Shown here: one piece after another, positions 18,801 to 26,749 of the stretch
Layout: the number at the start of each line of letters is the position of its first letter
Numbering within the stretch: position 1 is the first letter of the stretch
Assembly: GCA_002707155.1 (NCBI GenBank)
Contig: PAME01000001.1
Coordinates: forward strand, 93,601-157,600
DNA from: Crocinitomicaceae bacterium
GTDB lineage: Bacteria; Bacteroidota; Bacteroidia; Flavobacteriales_G; Salibacteraceae
Reading direction: 5' to 3'
Length of the DNA: 64,000 bases
Program-made: the position numbers and the translations under genes
Notes under the pieces: generated by a model
Told to the model about the DNA's origin: nothing
Database searches by the model: none
What the model saw: the letters and a program-made list of their open reading frames with translations, nothing else

Positions 18801-19639
18801 CCTTCCCTACAGTTGACTTTTCAGGGGATACCTTATACTGTTTAGGGTCACCGGTTACATTAGATGCATATATGGATGGATACTTAAATTACTTCTGGTA
18901 TAAAGTGTCTGATTTTTCAAACGTTGAGGATGTTTTATTAAACCCTTTACTAGAGCCAATAGATTCTGGCTGGCAAGACACTACGGTAAGTAAAATATTA
19001 ATTTCCGAGCCCGGGAAATATAAAGTAGATTTAAAATATGGCCAATTTCCAGGTTGTGAAGCAACATTCGAAACAGAAATAAGACAAGATATCAACCCGG
19101 TAATTGATTTTGGTATTAGAAACCCAGATACAACCTTATGTATTGGAGAGATATTGACGCTTCAACCCAATTTTGGTGGAAAAGGCTCTACTACCGAGAA
19201 TATGATTTTCGAATGGCAAGATGGCTATCCTGACAGTGTTTATGAGGTTAGCAGAACTGGTTTGTATCAGTTTGTATTAACGAATGATTGTGGGGCTGAT
19301 ATAGAGGATATTCAAATTTATTTTGAAGACTGCAGTAATTTATGGATTCCGAATTCTTTTACACCAAATGGTGATAACGATAATGATCTTTGGAGCGTAA
19401 AATCACTAGAAGGATTCTTTGAATTTAGATTACAGGTTTTTGATAATATGGGTAGAATGGTTTGGGAAACTAGCTTACCTGAAGTGGAATGGGATGGAAC
19501 TCACATTACTAACGGGGAGCCTCAACCAATTGGAACATACGTGTATCAACTTACTTATCGTTCTAAATATGAAGTAGTAGAGGGAGTGAATAGTGCCGCT
19601 ACTAATGTCGTTACGGGTCAAATTCACTTATTTAGATAA
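15818..19639 (+). CDS. Giant T9SS adhesin: C-type lectin domain, PKD-like repeats, type B sorting domain
   Basis: 1273 residues from the ATG that gives a proper signal peptide (MNTILFFFAGIFLLGASLNSSAQ). Residues about 45-180 are a C-type lectin-like domain: VWTGYNDKLNEGKFVWTDG, NWANGQPN and a Cys pair in EDCVALQL and KWADTSC. The QPN tripeptide sits where calcium-dependent lectins carry EPN or QPD. About ten Ig/PKD-like repeats follow, each marked by a Cys and Gly-Asp-Ser/Thr (LCRGDSI, VCSGDSI, LCLGDSI, FCAGDTI) and a D-S/T-NGC end. The last ~90 residues are the CHU_C/gliding-motility C-terminal domain (WIPNSFTPNGDNDNDLW). A surface adhesin binding glycans is the inferred role. Confidence 0.9.
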   Translation: MNTILFFFAGIFLLGASLNSSAQCKKSSSSCNLTTLRNAFTTKGFQELGCGADSCSIYFISGTARTNATADSVAKSLGANLVSFQNISSNDSVVKWANVAGFTGSVWTGYNDKLNEGKFVWTDGRDTTFKNWANGQPNGGGGSEDCVALQLNGADSGKWADTSCTILLRSIVRVSLCFTFQIDDTSLCANDSVKIASTFNPVAPIYTFNWTPAFVDTSLKVGPLVTTTFSVTVTDPYGCTATDTARVTVDTLPTFDFKPDTLCRGDSISYDLSAGFSKYLWSTGDTTQTIKVSDSLTYWAKRTNSIGCSYTDTFRIVNDPLPLFSLSNDTTVCSGDSIIFRSPFSHPSYTYLWQNNSTADSLVVKGTVSVQLEVTDSNGCKFKNGPDVTLRTKPTVNLGPDRRICKGSTFSINQGLSPSLFDRWILNNDTSLNSNFIVDTSGTLYYYALDPGNCRAFDTVNFSLDTIPVISLGNDTNLCLGDSIQVDAGSGMKSYTWTSSDTTQIIKIGATGSYRVFVEDQNGCQANANIILTIDSLPEFEIRRNGYLGDTSICTNDSVLLTVDTLTSYLYSWNGSTFSAGNDSNYVKIASQNIVIIRDTNNCEFNDTLTVSLDTLPLVNIRGDSTICNGDSILLRVNSDTNYLHVWNEVNLRKLDSMWVKNDTTYKVELIDRNTTCRQSDTVRILHDTLPIVSLGGDTTFCAGDTINLDAGPKMFSYLWSNTDTIQSVNFFVPGVYGVDVVDSNGCKTSATRKVFMSQLPTPNLGPDREFCKGSPVNEILNAGGGYSLYEWNTSKIGDSTIAQRDTVTLQGTYMVTVTDSIGCKATDTILINANFLPSIELGPDTFFCAGDKFNFLIGAGPNYVKYEWIDFTNFPTLTQLPSTGQILLVSDTAARILCRITDINGCTNQDTISVIQMPVPVVDLGVTNYYCESEKEIFLDSLNADPANIYRSYEWSTGDTTGVIFANAAGNYSVTVTANNGCKNTDEKEIIEIPFPTVDFSGDTLYCLGSPVTLDAYMDGYLNYFWYKVSDFSNVEDVLLNPLLEPIDSGWQDTTVSKILISEPGKYKVDLKYGQFPGCEATFETEIRQDINPVIDFGIRNPDTTLCIGEILTLQPNFGGKGSTTENMIFEWQDGYPDSVYEVSRTGLYQFVLTNDCGADIEDIQIYFEDCSNLWIPNSFTPNGDNDNDLWSVKSLEGFFEFRLQVFDNMGRMVWETSLPEVEWDGTHITNGEPQPIGTYVYQLTYRSKYEVVEGVNSAATNVVTGQIHLFR

Positions 19640-19643
19640 GGAA

Positions 19644-20751
19644 TTATTGGTCAACTTTTAGTTTACTATTTCCAAATTGCATTAAGTAACCTTTAATAAA
19701 TTTACCTATATCACCGTTTAATACTCCTTGAACGTCGGTAGATTCTATATTAGTTCGCAGGTCTTTTATAAGCTTATATGGATGCAGCACATAATTTCGG
19801 ATTTGACTTCCCCACTCCACTTTCATTTTATTACCCTCAATTACATCACGCTCTTCTTGACGTTTTCTAATTTCTAACTCGTAAAGCTTAGATTTCAAAA
19901 GCTTCATAGCGTTTTCTTTATTCTGCAATTGAGATCTAGACTCAGTATTTCTAATAACAATTCCAGTAGGTTTGTGCTCTAAACGAACTCCAGTTTCAAC
20001 TTTATTTACGTTTTGACCACCAGCTCCACCCGATCTGAATGTTTCATAATTAATATCCGCTGGACTTACTTCGATTTCAATGCTATCATCAACTACTGGA
20101 TAAACAAAAACTGAAGCAAATGAAGTATGCCTTTTTGCATTAGAATCAAAAGGTGAAATTCGTACCAACCTGTGAACGCCATTTTCACTCTTTAGAAACC
20201 CGTAGGCAAAGTCACCTTGAATTTCTATTCTAGCAGACTTTATACCAGCACCGTCTCCGTCTAGTTTTTCTGTTATCGTTGGTTTTAAATTGTTTTTATC
20301 GCAATACATCACATACATACGCAACAACATTTCAGCCCAATCTTGACTCTCTGTACCTCCTGCTCCCGAGTTTATTTCTAAAATAGCATCTAAGGAATCC
20401 TCTTCACTAGAAAGCATATTCCTAAACTCAAGGTCGTCAATTGCTACTGTTAGTTTCTCAACCTGCCCATTTACTTCCTGCTCATTTTCTTCACCCTCAT
20501 CAAAAAACTCCTTAAGCACCAGTAAATCTTCACATAGGTCATTAACCTTATCGAAAGCATTTATCCAGAATTTTTTCTGATTTAATTTTTTAAGAATTAG
20601 TTCTGCTGATTTTGGGTCATCCCAAAAATTAGGAGCATGTGTGGCTTGTTCTTGATCTTCTATATGTTCACGCAAGGCATCTACGTCAAAGATGCCTCCT
20701 TAACACGTCCACGCGCCTTTCAAATGCCTTTACCTGATCTTGATTAATCAT
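19644..20751 (-). CDS. prfB: Peptide chain release factor 2 with programmed +1 frameshift
   Basis: RF2 ends translation at UGA and UAA. The gene starts at ATG 20751 ([21 protein letters not shown]), meets an in-frame TGA at 20688-20686 and continues in the +1 frame ([14 protein letters not shown]...) to 19644, giving 368 residues, the normal RF2 length. The SPF anticodon-like tripeptide (RISPFDSN) is near residue 200 and the GGQ catalytic motif ([14 protein letters not shown]) near 245. Reading only the second frame would need a TTG start and would lose the N-terminal helix. The ATG overlaps the end of recX by 8 nt. Confidence 0.95.
20685..20700 (-). promoter_or_regulatory. prfB recoding site (AGGAGG + CTT TGA C)
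   Basis: On the minus strand AGGAGG (20700-20695) stands 3 nt before CTT TGA C (20691-20685). This is the classical RF2 autoregulatory layout: when RF2 is scarce the ribosome slips +1 on CUU at the poorly terminated UGA-C. AGGAGG base-pairs with the 16S rRNA tail to stimulate the slip. Confidence 0.95.
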
Positions 20752-21214
20752 ATTCTTTTGAAAAATGTTCTTGAATATCCGACCATTCGTAACCTTTTTG
20801 TAAAAGGTAGTTTTTTAATTTAGCCCTTCGTTCAAATTTATTTTTAGCAATAATATCCTTTTCTTTCTTTACAACTAACTCAGCAATTGCAAATTTATAA
20901 TCTTCATCTGAAATTTCTGTGAGCCCCAGCTTTATACAAGGCTTCGAAACTCTTTTCTCAAATAGTTTTTGCCTTATTTTAAACTTACCCCAACGTTTTA
21001 ATTGAAACTTACCTCTTGCAAACGACCGAGCAAAGCGCTCTTCATTTAAAAAATTATATTCAATCAAATGGGATATTAAATCAATAGAAATACTGTAAGG
21101 AATACTCCAAGACTTTAGCTTTTCCTCTACTTCAAAATGACATCTTTCTTGCATTACGCAATAGGACATTATTTTTTGCCTTGCTTCATCTTTCGTGAAC
21201 TTTCTGCCTTGCAT
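20744..21214 (-). CDS. recX: Regulatory protein RecX
   Basis: A 156-residue all-helical protein of the RecX family, which modulates RecA filaments. Its features are the N-terminal ARQKIMSYCVMQERCHFEVE and the basic core NEERFARSFARGKFQLKRWGKFKIRQKL (residues about 75-105), the hallmark RecX pattern. It is normal in size. It sits between rng and prfB, not next to recA, which is common. Its last codons overlap the prfB start. Confidence 0.93.
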   Translation of the reverse strand: MQGRKFTKDEARQKIMSYCVMQERCHFEVEEKLKSWSIPYSISIDLISHLIEYNFLNEERFARSFARGKFQLKRWGKFKIRQKLFEKRVSKPCIKLGLTEISDEDYKFAIAELVVKKEKDIIAKNKFERRAKLKNYLLQKGYEWSDIQEHFSKEYD

Positions 21215-21232
21215 AGCAGCACTAAAATAGTA

Positions 21233-22783
21233 TTAAGATGTTATTTCTTTACCTTGATCTCCAATAAAATGAAAATCCATGAGTGCTAGCGAATTAGAAG
21301 AGGTAATAGACACCCAGGTTTTATACTTCAATAACCATTTCAATTGATATTGAGTTTTATTTGTTTTGAAATAAGCCTCAATAAATGGGTGACACTTAAC
21401 CGTTAAAGATTTGGATAACTTCGAATCAAAAATGCGAATAACCTCATTTTCAATGTCATCAATAAGTAAAATGGTAGCTCGTACCTCGATATTTCCATCT
21501 TTAGTTTGAATCACTTCTGATGTTTTAATATCCATTTCTGGCCGAACTCTTTGACGCGTAATTTGAATTAAACCAAATTTACTTGGAGGTAAAATATGAT
21601 GTTTTGCCTTGTCATTTTTCATGAATTCTTTAAATGAATTCAGTAATTCTTTACGACTTTCCGCTTTTCGCTGGTCAATAAAATCGACCACAATAATTCC
21701 GCCCATATCACGAAGACGCAATTGTCGAGCAATTTCTTCCGCAGACTCTATATTAACTCTTAACGCATTGGTTTCCTGGCTGTCATCAGACTTGGAGGTG
21801 TTCCCACTGTTGACATCAATTACATGCAATGCTTCTGTATGTTCAATTACTAAGTAAGCACCCGAAGACATGGTTACATTTCTTCCAAAAAGTGCTTTTA
21901 TTTGCTTTTCGATACCATAAGTATCAAAAATTGGTTTTTTAGCGGTATGTTGCTTTAGAATCCCAACTTTTTCAGGGGCAATTGTAGCAATGTAGTTTTT
22001 AATTTCTCCAAACAATTGAGCGTCATCAATTGCTATACTATTAAAACTTGGGCTAAGAATGTCTCTTAACAAGGCCGCTGATTTTCCCAATTCGCCCAAT
22101 AACTTTTTGGGTGGTTTAGCATCTTTTAAAGCAGTGTGCATATCCGCCCAGCGACTGACCAAATCTCTCAAGTCCTGATCAAGCTCGGCAACTTTTTTAT
22201 TCTCAGCTACAGTTCGAATTATGACTCCAAAATTCTTTGGTTTTATACTGTCAATAAGACTCTTAAGACGCGTTCTTTCGGCCTTGCTTCGAATCTTTGA
22301 AGATATATTTACCTTCTCTGAAAAGGGAACCAATATTAAAAATCGACCTGCCAGACTGACTTCGCAATTAATACGTGGGCCTTTTGTAGAAATTGGTTCT
22401 TTGGAAACTTGAACCAATATTTCTTGACCTTGAACAAGCATATCTTTGATGTTGCCGTTCTTATCTATTTCCTCGCTAAATTTAAAGCCACCTAGCTCAG
22501 GAGAATCTTGTTTTCCTGTGCGCGTATTTTTAACGAACTTCTGCAGTGATTGTAGATGCGGCCCTAAATCTAAGTAATGCAAAAATGCGTCACGTTCGTA
22601 ACCCACATTCACAAATGCCGCATTTAATCCTGGGACGAGCTTCTTTACCTTACCCAGATAAATATCACCTACAGAATACTCGTTATTAGGCTTTTCTTCA
22701 TGAAGTTCGACTAACTTCTTATTTTCAAGAAGTGCGATTCTTACTTCAGAGGAAGTTGCGTTAATAACTAATTCTTTATTCAC
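21233..22783 (-). CDS. rng: Ribonuclease G/E family endoribonuclease
   Basis: 516 residues, the size of RNase G, without the long C-terminal degradosome scaffold of RNase E. The N-terminal S1-like RNA-binding domain lies at about 35-125 (SVGDIYLGKVKKLVPGLNAAFVNVG, with inserted loop DSPELGGFKFSEEID). The catalytic DNase I-like part holds HVIDVNSGN and DMGGIIVVDFIDQR, whose Asp residues bind Mg2+. The usual zinc-link Cys pair is not evident: the region RQRVRPEMD lacks the CPxC of RNase E. Role: rRNA processing and mRNA decay. It follows the 29-residue basic peptide gene after a 75-nt gap with a weak hairpin (22819-22838). Confidence 0.94.
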   Translation of the reverse strand: MNKELVINATSSEVRIALLENKKLVELHEEKPNNEYSVGDIYLGKVKKLVPGLNAAFVNVGYERDAFLHYLDLGPHLQSLQKFVKNTRTGKQDSPELGGFKFSEEIDKNGNIKDMLVQGQEILVQVSKEPISTKGPRINCEVSLAGRFLILVPFSEKVNISSKIRSKAERTRLKSLIDSIKPKNFGVIIRTVAENKKVAELDQDLRDLVSRWADMHTALKDAKPPKKLLGELGKSAALLRDILSPSFNSIAIDDAQLFGEIKNYIATIAPEKVGILKQHTAKKPIFDTYGIEKQIKALFGRNVTMSSGAYLVIEHTEALHVIDVNSGNTSKSDDSQETNALRVNIESAEEIARQLRLRDMGGIIVVDFIDQRKAESRKELLNSFKEFMKNDKAKHHILPPSKFGLIQITRQRVRPEMDIKTSEVIQTKDGNIEVRATILLIDDIENEVIRIFDSKLSKSLTVKCHPFIEAYFKTNKTQYQLKWLLKYKTWVSITSSNSLALMDFHFIGDQGKEITS

Positions 22784-22858
22784 TTTACCCTCTGATTAAA
22801 AAGAAACAAAAGCACCATAGCCGCTTATATAAGCAGCTAAGGCAAAAACTGACCGCGA

Positions 22859-22948
22859 TTACTTACGCTTATGTCTGTTTTTTCTCAGTCTCTTTTTTCT
22901 CTTATGAGTGGCAATCTTGTGTCTTTTTCTTTTTTTACCGCTTGGCAT
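22859..22948 (-). CDS. 29-residue basic AURKAIP1/COX24-like peptide
   Basis: A very short gene, ATG at 22948 and TAA at 22859: MPSGKKRKRHKIATHKRKKR followed by LRKNRHKRK. More than half of the residues are Lys, Arg or His. This is the small AURKAIP1/COX24-domain protein that Bacteroidota annotations often place near rng and HU genes; the mitochondrial relative mS38/Cox24 is a ribosomal small-subunit component. A ribosome-associated role is therefore likely by family, though not shown by sequence alone. The ATG is 2 nt past the preceding TPR gene's stop, so it is in the HU-TPR-peptide-rng run. Confidence 0.85.
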   Translation of the reverse strand: MPSGKKRKRHKIATHKRKKRLRKNRHKRK

Positions 22949-22950
22949 AA

Positions 22951-23454
22951 CTAAGATTTTTTAATTTCTTCAATTAATTCATTTGCGCCGTCTTTAAGCT
23001 CTTTTGAAGCCTCAGACTGCATTATTTTATCCAATTCTATCCTTGCTTTTTCAGGTTGATTGTTTCCAATCAAACATCTTGAAAGCAGCAATCTTGCTTC
23101 TTGATTATTTGGCTCCAACTCTAAAATAGACTCAAATCGACCAATACCTTTGTCGAATTGTCCACTTTGAATACTAAAAACTCCTAGATAATGGAGTGCT
23201 TCAGTATTGTTTTCGTCTTCCTCAAGAACTTCCTTCAATAGGCCAATCCCTTTCATAGGAGCACCTTTTCCAGAAGTAATAATCTCTACAGCAGTTTTAA
23301 TCTTTGAGTCTACCCCTTCTAAATCATTTGTCTCTGCAGCTTCATCAATAACAGGAACTTCTGAACTTTTTATGGGCATGGTCGCTACAATAATTCCAAT
23401 TGCTACAACACCTGCAATTGCAATTAACTGACCTTGATACTTCTTTAGATTCAA
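22951..23454 (-). CDS. Membrane-anchored TPR protein
   Basis: 167 residues. A single hydrophobic segment at about 8-27 (LIAIAGVVAIGIIVATMPI), not followed by a clear cleavage site, anchors it. Residues about 60-165 hold three TPR units, including ALHYLGVFSIQSGQFDKGIGRFESILELEPNNQEARLLLSRCLIGN with the A-x-x-x-G/A-L-E-P pattern. It is probably a periplasm- or cytoplasm-facing scaffold with unknown partner. It lies 4 nt after the HU gene and 2 nt before the basic peptide, so it belongs to the same operon. Confidence 0.85.
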   Translation of the reverse strand: MNLKKYQGQLIAIAGVVAIGIIVATMPIKSSEVPVIDEAAETNDLEGVDSKIKTAVEIITSGKGAPMKGIGLLKEVLEEDENNTEALHYLGVFSIQSGQFDKGIGRFESILELEPNNQEARLLLSRCLIGNNQPEKARIELDKIMQSEASKELKDGANELIEEIKKS

Positions 23455-23458
23455 ATTG

Positions 23459-23749
23459 CTATTTAACTTTCACTTTGTTCTTAACCTGACCAGCAAACGT
23501 TTTAGATGGTTTGAAAGCAGGAATATAATGAGCAGGAATAATAATACTGGTGTTTTTAGAAATATTTCTACCAGTCTTTTCTGCTCTCTTTTTGATTATA
23601 AAACTCCCAAACCCCCTTAAGTAAACGTTGTCACCTTTTACCATAGCATTCTTAACAGAACCCATGAATGCTTCTACGGTTTCTTGAACAACATTTTTTT
23701 CAACTCCAGTAGATTCGGCAATTTCGTTTACAATATCAGCCTTTGTCAT
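23459..23749 (-). CDS. HU/IHF-family DNA-binding protein
   Basis: A 96-residue histone-like protein: helical dimerisation part MTKADIVNEIAESTGVEKNV, then beta-arm region with the GFGSFIIKKRAEKTGRN signature and an IPAHYIPAFKPSK tip that bends DNA. It shapes the nucleoid and assists transcription and recombination. Slightly longer than E. coli HU because of a basic tail (VKNKVKVK). It heads the minus-strand operon HU, TPR, basic peptide, rng, recX, prfB; the promoter box TATATTTG is at 23831-23824, leaving a leader of about 70 nt. Confidence 0.94.
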   Translation of the reverse strand: MTKADIVNEIAESTGVEKNVVQETVEAFMGSVKNAMVKGDNVYLRGFGSFIIKKRAEKTGRNISKNTSIIIPAHYIPAFKPSKTFAGQVKNKVKVK

Positions 23750-23823
23750 TATGATTAAATTTTTGTATTTCTCTAATATTTAATTCGTTATACTAACGAA
23801 ACCTCGTTTTTTAACGGGGCGCA

Positions 23824-23831
23824 AATATATA
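23824..23831 (-). promoter_or_regulatory. -7 box of the HU gene operon
   Basis: TATATTTG on the minus strand, 74 nt before the HU ATG, divergent from the mutY promoter. Confidence 0.6.
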
Positions 23832-23865
23832 ATTTTAAACATAGTAATAGCCTTAACTCTGGCTA

Positions 23866-23873
23866 TTTTTGAC
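23866..23873 (+). promoter_or_regulatory. -7 box of mutY-ssb-gldE-gldD
   Basis: TATTTTTG ends 8 nt before the mutY ATG at 23882, predicting a leader of only a few nucleotides. Confidence 0.55.
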
Positions 23874-23881
23874 CTGATTAT

Positions 23882-24922
23882 ATGACAACTAATTTTTTTG
23901 CGCATTCATTGTTAGACTGGTTTGAAAAAAACCAACGTGATTTGCCTTGGAGAAATACCAAAGACCCATATATTATTTGGCTCAGCGAAGTTATTTTGCA
24001 ACAGACAAGAGTGGTACAAGGTCTCCCCTATTTTTTAAAATTTATCCAGCGATTTCCAACAGTAAACGACTTTGCCGTTGCGGATGAAGAAGAGGTGCTG
24101 AAACTTTGGCAGGGCTTAGGCTATTATTCTAGGGCTCGAAATATGCTTAAAACCGCACAACTAGTAGCTGAAAAAGGTGAAGGGTTTCCAGCAATCTATG
24201 CTGAATTAATTCAGCTTAAGGGAATTGGCGAGTATACCGCTTCTGCTGTTGCATCTTTCTCTTCCAATGAAAAAGTAGCTGTAGTTGATGGCAACGTATA
24301 CCGAGTATTGAGTCGATATTTTGGCATTCATGACGCAATTGACCAAACCATTGGAAAGAAGAAGTTTAAAAATGTGGCCGAGCAACTTTTACCAATAGAG
24401 CACACAGACCAATACAATCAAGCCATTATGGAGTTTGGAGCTTTGCAATGTAAACCAAAGCGCCCCAATTGTTCCACATGCCCGCTGTCGATAAATTGCC
24501 TTGCATTAAAAGATAAAATGATCGATCGGCTTCCGTTCAAATCTAAAAAACAGAAAAAAAAGAAAATTAACCTCCATTACTTAGTTTTCAAAAAAGATAA
24601 AAATTTTCTACTGAGGCAGCGGCGCGGCTTGGGAGTCTGGGAAGGGCTTTATGATTTCGCAGCTCTAGAAATAAACGACCAACTAACCCAACAGGAAATC
24701 ATTGAGCACTCTAAAAAAACTTTTGGTTTTACTATTCGTGAAATCCTAGCACCAAATACAACCTTCAAGCACATCCTAAGTCATATAGAATATAGCGCTA
24801 GTTTTTGGGAAATTGAAGTAGAGGATGCAATCTCTGCAGGGACTAATTTCAGTTGGATTGAAAAATCAAAAATTGGAAAGTATCCGGTTTCAAGGCTGGT
24901 TGAAAAATACCTTGAAGGCTAA
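23882..24922 (+). CDS. mutY: A/G-specific adenine glycosylase
   Basis: Removes adenine mispaired with 8-oxoguanine. 346 residues, the usual length. The helix-hairpin-helix LKGIGEYTASAVASF is followed by the catalytic Asp in AVVDGNVYRVLSR, then the [4Fe-4S] cluster ligands C-x6-C-x2-C-x5-C in CKPKRPNCSTCPLSINC. The C-terminal NUDIX-like domain (residues about 230-346) recognises 8-oxoG. It is the first gene of mutY-ssb-gldE-gldD, an order known from gliding Flavobacteriia. Confidence 0.96.
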   Translation: MTTNFFAHSLLDWFEKNQRDLPWRNTKDPYIIWLSEVILQQTRVVQGLPYFLKFIQRFPTVNDFAVADEEEVLKLWQGLGYYSRARNMLKTAQLVAEKGEGFPAIYAELIQLKGIGEYTASAVASFSSNEKVAVVDGNVYRVLSRYFGIHDAIDQTIGKKKFKNVAEQLLPIEHTDQYNQAIMEFGALQCKPKRPNCSTCPLSINCLALKDKMIDRLPFKSKKQKKKKINLHYLVFKKDKNFLLRQRRGLGVWEGLYDFAALEINDQLTQQEIIEHSKKTFGFTIREILAPNTTFKHILSHIEYSASFWEIEVEDAISAGTNFSWIEKSKIGKYPVSRLVEKYLEG

Positions 24923-24944
24923 AGGTGTGAGATTCAATAATTTT

Positions 24945-24952
24945 TAGCTTTG
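24945..24952 (+). promoter_or_regulatory. -7 box of ssb
   Basis: TAGCTTTG, 16 nt before the ssb ATG, so ssb may be transcribed independently of mutY. Confidence 0.5.
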
Positions 24953-24968
24953 TGATAAAGGAAACAAT

Positions 24969-25370
24969 ATGGCCGGAAGTGTAAATAAAGTAATTTTAAT
25001 GGGTAATCTTGGTAAAGATCCTGATGTTCGGCATTTTGAAGAAGGTCGTGCAGTAGCCTCTTTTCCTATCGCTACTTCTGAATCTTACAAAGATAAAAAT
25101 GGCGAATTACGCGAAAATACAGACTGGCATAATGTTGTAGTTTGGCGCAGTGGTTTAGTCGGAGTAGTAGAAAAGTACTTAAAGAAAGGCAACAAAGTGT
25201 ATGTTGAAGGCAAATTGAAAACAAGATCATATGAAGATCAAGACAAAAACACCAAATACATTACGGAAATAATAGTAGATAATTTGGTGCTTCTTGGTGG
25301 CCCAAATAGAGGCGATGAAACTTCTGATTCAACTAATGATACAAAAACAAAAGACGATGCACCCTTTTAA
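24969..25370 (+). CDS. ssb: Single-stranded DNA-binding protein
   Basis: A 133-residue OB-fold protein that coats single-stranded DNA and recruits repair proteins. Start MAGSVNKVILMGNLGKDPDV and core DWHNVVVWR are typical. The tail ends in acidic DDAPF, close to the DDIPF tip that binds partner proteins. The linker is short. Located between mutY and gldE. Confidence 0.96.
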   Translation: MAGSVNKVILMGNLGKDPDVRHFEEGRAVASFPIATSESYKDKNGELRENTDWHNVVVWRSGLVGVVEKYLKKGNKVYVEGKLKTRSYEDQDKNTKYITEIIVDNLVLLGGPNRGDETSDSTNDTKTKDDAPF

Positions 25371-25402
25371 ACCCACCAATATGTCTTACCTAATTTAACT
25401 GA

Positions 25403-26749
25403 ATGGAACCTCCGCCGGAGTTTTTATTACATATTGAACTTCTTAGTATTCTGAAGAGTTTTAGCCCTGAAACCTTAATAGAAGTGGTTGTTATGATCGT
25501 TCTATTGCTTCTTTCTGGACTAATTTCGGGGTCTGAGGTAGCCTTTTTCTCACTAGAGCCAAAAGACATAAGTGAATTGGAAGCCGAGGAAAACAAGACA
25601 AATCAGCAAATACTAGACTTATTAAGATTTCCAAAACGTCTACTGGCAACTATACTTATTGCTAATAACCTGGTGAATGTTGCGATTATCATCCTTTCAA
25701 CAACCATTATCAATAATATTTTCGATTTTTCGAATCATTTGGCCATTGGATTTACTATTCAAGTAATAGCTGTAACCTTTTTGTTACTTCTTTTTGGAGA
25801 GGTAATTCCTAAAATATATAGCAACAGAAACTCAAAAAAAATAACCCAACTAATGGCGTACCCGCTTATCATTTTAAGAAAAGCTTTTTTGCCCTTGAGT
25901 TTGACACTTGTGCGATCAACCAACTTTATTGGTAAACGCTTGCATAGAAAATCAGATAACATTTCTGTAGATGAACTATCGCACGCTTTGGAACTTACCG
26001 CAGATGAGCACTCTGACGAAGACGAACAAAAAATTCTGAAAGGAATCGTGAAATTTGGAAATACCGATGTAAAACAAATTATGACTGCCCGTGTAGATGT
26101 CTTTGCATTGGACAATTCAGAAAACTTTGACACCGTGCTTGCTCAAATTTTAGATTCTGGATTTTCTAGAATCCCTGTTTATAATGGAAACTTTGATAGT
26201 ATTGATGGTTTACTTTATGTAAAAGACTTACTGCCCCACTTAGACGCTCAAAAAGATTACGAATGGCAAAAATTAGTGCGTCAACCGTTTTTTGTTCCCG
26301 AAAACAAAAAAATTGATGACTTACTGGAAGAAATTCAACAAAAGAAAATTCACTTAGCTATTGTTGTTGATGAATATGGAGGTACCTCAGGAATTGTTAC
26401 CTTAGAAGATATTATAGAGGAAATTGTTGGCGATATTTCTGATGAATTTGACGATGACAACCTCACCTATTCTAAACTGGATGAGCAGAATTTCATCTTT
26501 GAAGGAAAAACATCATTAAACGACTTTTACAGACTGCTGGATATAGATGGTTCTCACTTTGAGAACAATAAGGGTGATTCAGATACTCTTGCGGGCTTTG
26601 TCATTGAACAGGAGGGGCATATCCCAGTAAAGGGAGAGTCCTTTGACTTTTTAAATTTCACTTTCATAGTGGAATCTGCAGACCAAAGAAGAATTTCGTC
26701 AATCAAGGTTACCATCAATGAATTGAAAAAGGACGATACTAATGATTAA
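25403..26749 (+). CDS. gldE: Gliding motility-associated protein GldE (CNNM/CBS domain)
   Basis: 448 residues: an N-terminal DUF21/CNNM membrane region with about four helices (residues 20-165, LSGLISGSEVAFFSLEP near 40), two CBS motifs about 205-330 (VKQIMTARVDVFALD, GIVTLEDIIEEIVGDISDE) and a C-terminal CorC_HlyC domain. The family resembles divalent-cation transporters or their regulators. In Flavobacterium, gldE lies beside gldD and overexpressed gldE partly suppresses a gldB mutation, so it is tied to gliding/T9SS, but its activity is unknown. Its end overlaps the gldD start by 8 nt, indicating coupling. Confidence 0.92.
   Translation: MEPPPEFLLHIELLSILKSFSPETLIEVVVMIVLLLLSGLISGSEVAFFSLEPKDISELEAEENKTNQQILDLLRFPKRLLATILIANNLVNVAIIILSTTIINNIFDFSNHLAIGFTIQVIAVTFLLLLFGEVIPKIYSNRNSKKITQLMAYPLIILRKAFLPLSLTLVRSTNFIGKRLHRKSDNISVDELSHALELTADEHSDEDEQKILKGIVKFGNTDVKQIMTARVDVFALDNSENFDTVLAQILDSGFSRIPVYNGNFDSIDGLLYVKDLLPHLDAQKDYEWQKLVRQPFFVPENKKIDDLLEEIQQKKIHLAIVVDEYGGTSGIVTLEDIIEEIVGDISDEFDDDNLTYSKLDEQNFIFEGKTSLNDFYRLLDIDGSHFENNKGDSDTLAGFVIEQEGHIPVKGESFDFLNFTFIVESADQRRISSIKVTINELKKDDTND

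Noticed and set aside
16380..19300. Repeats in the adhesin as a CRISPR or tandem DNA repeat
   Set aside because: The units are protein-level repeats of about 80 codons with diverged DNA, not short identical DNA repeats with spacers.
22819..22838. Hairpin between the basic peptide gene and rng
   Set aside because: Stem AGC-c-GCTTA / TAAGC-a-GCT has a loop of two and no T-run after it on the minus strand; too weak to call a terminator.
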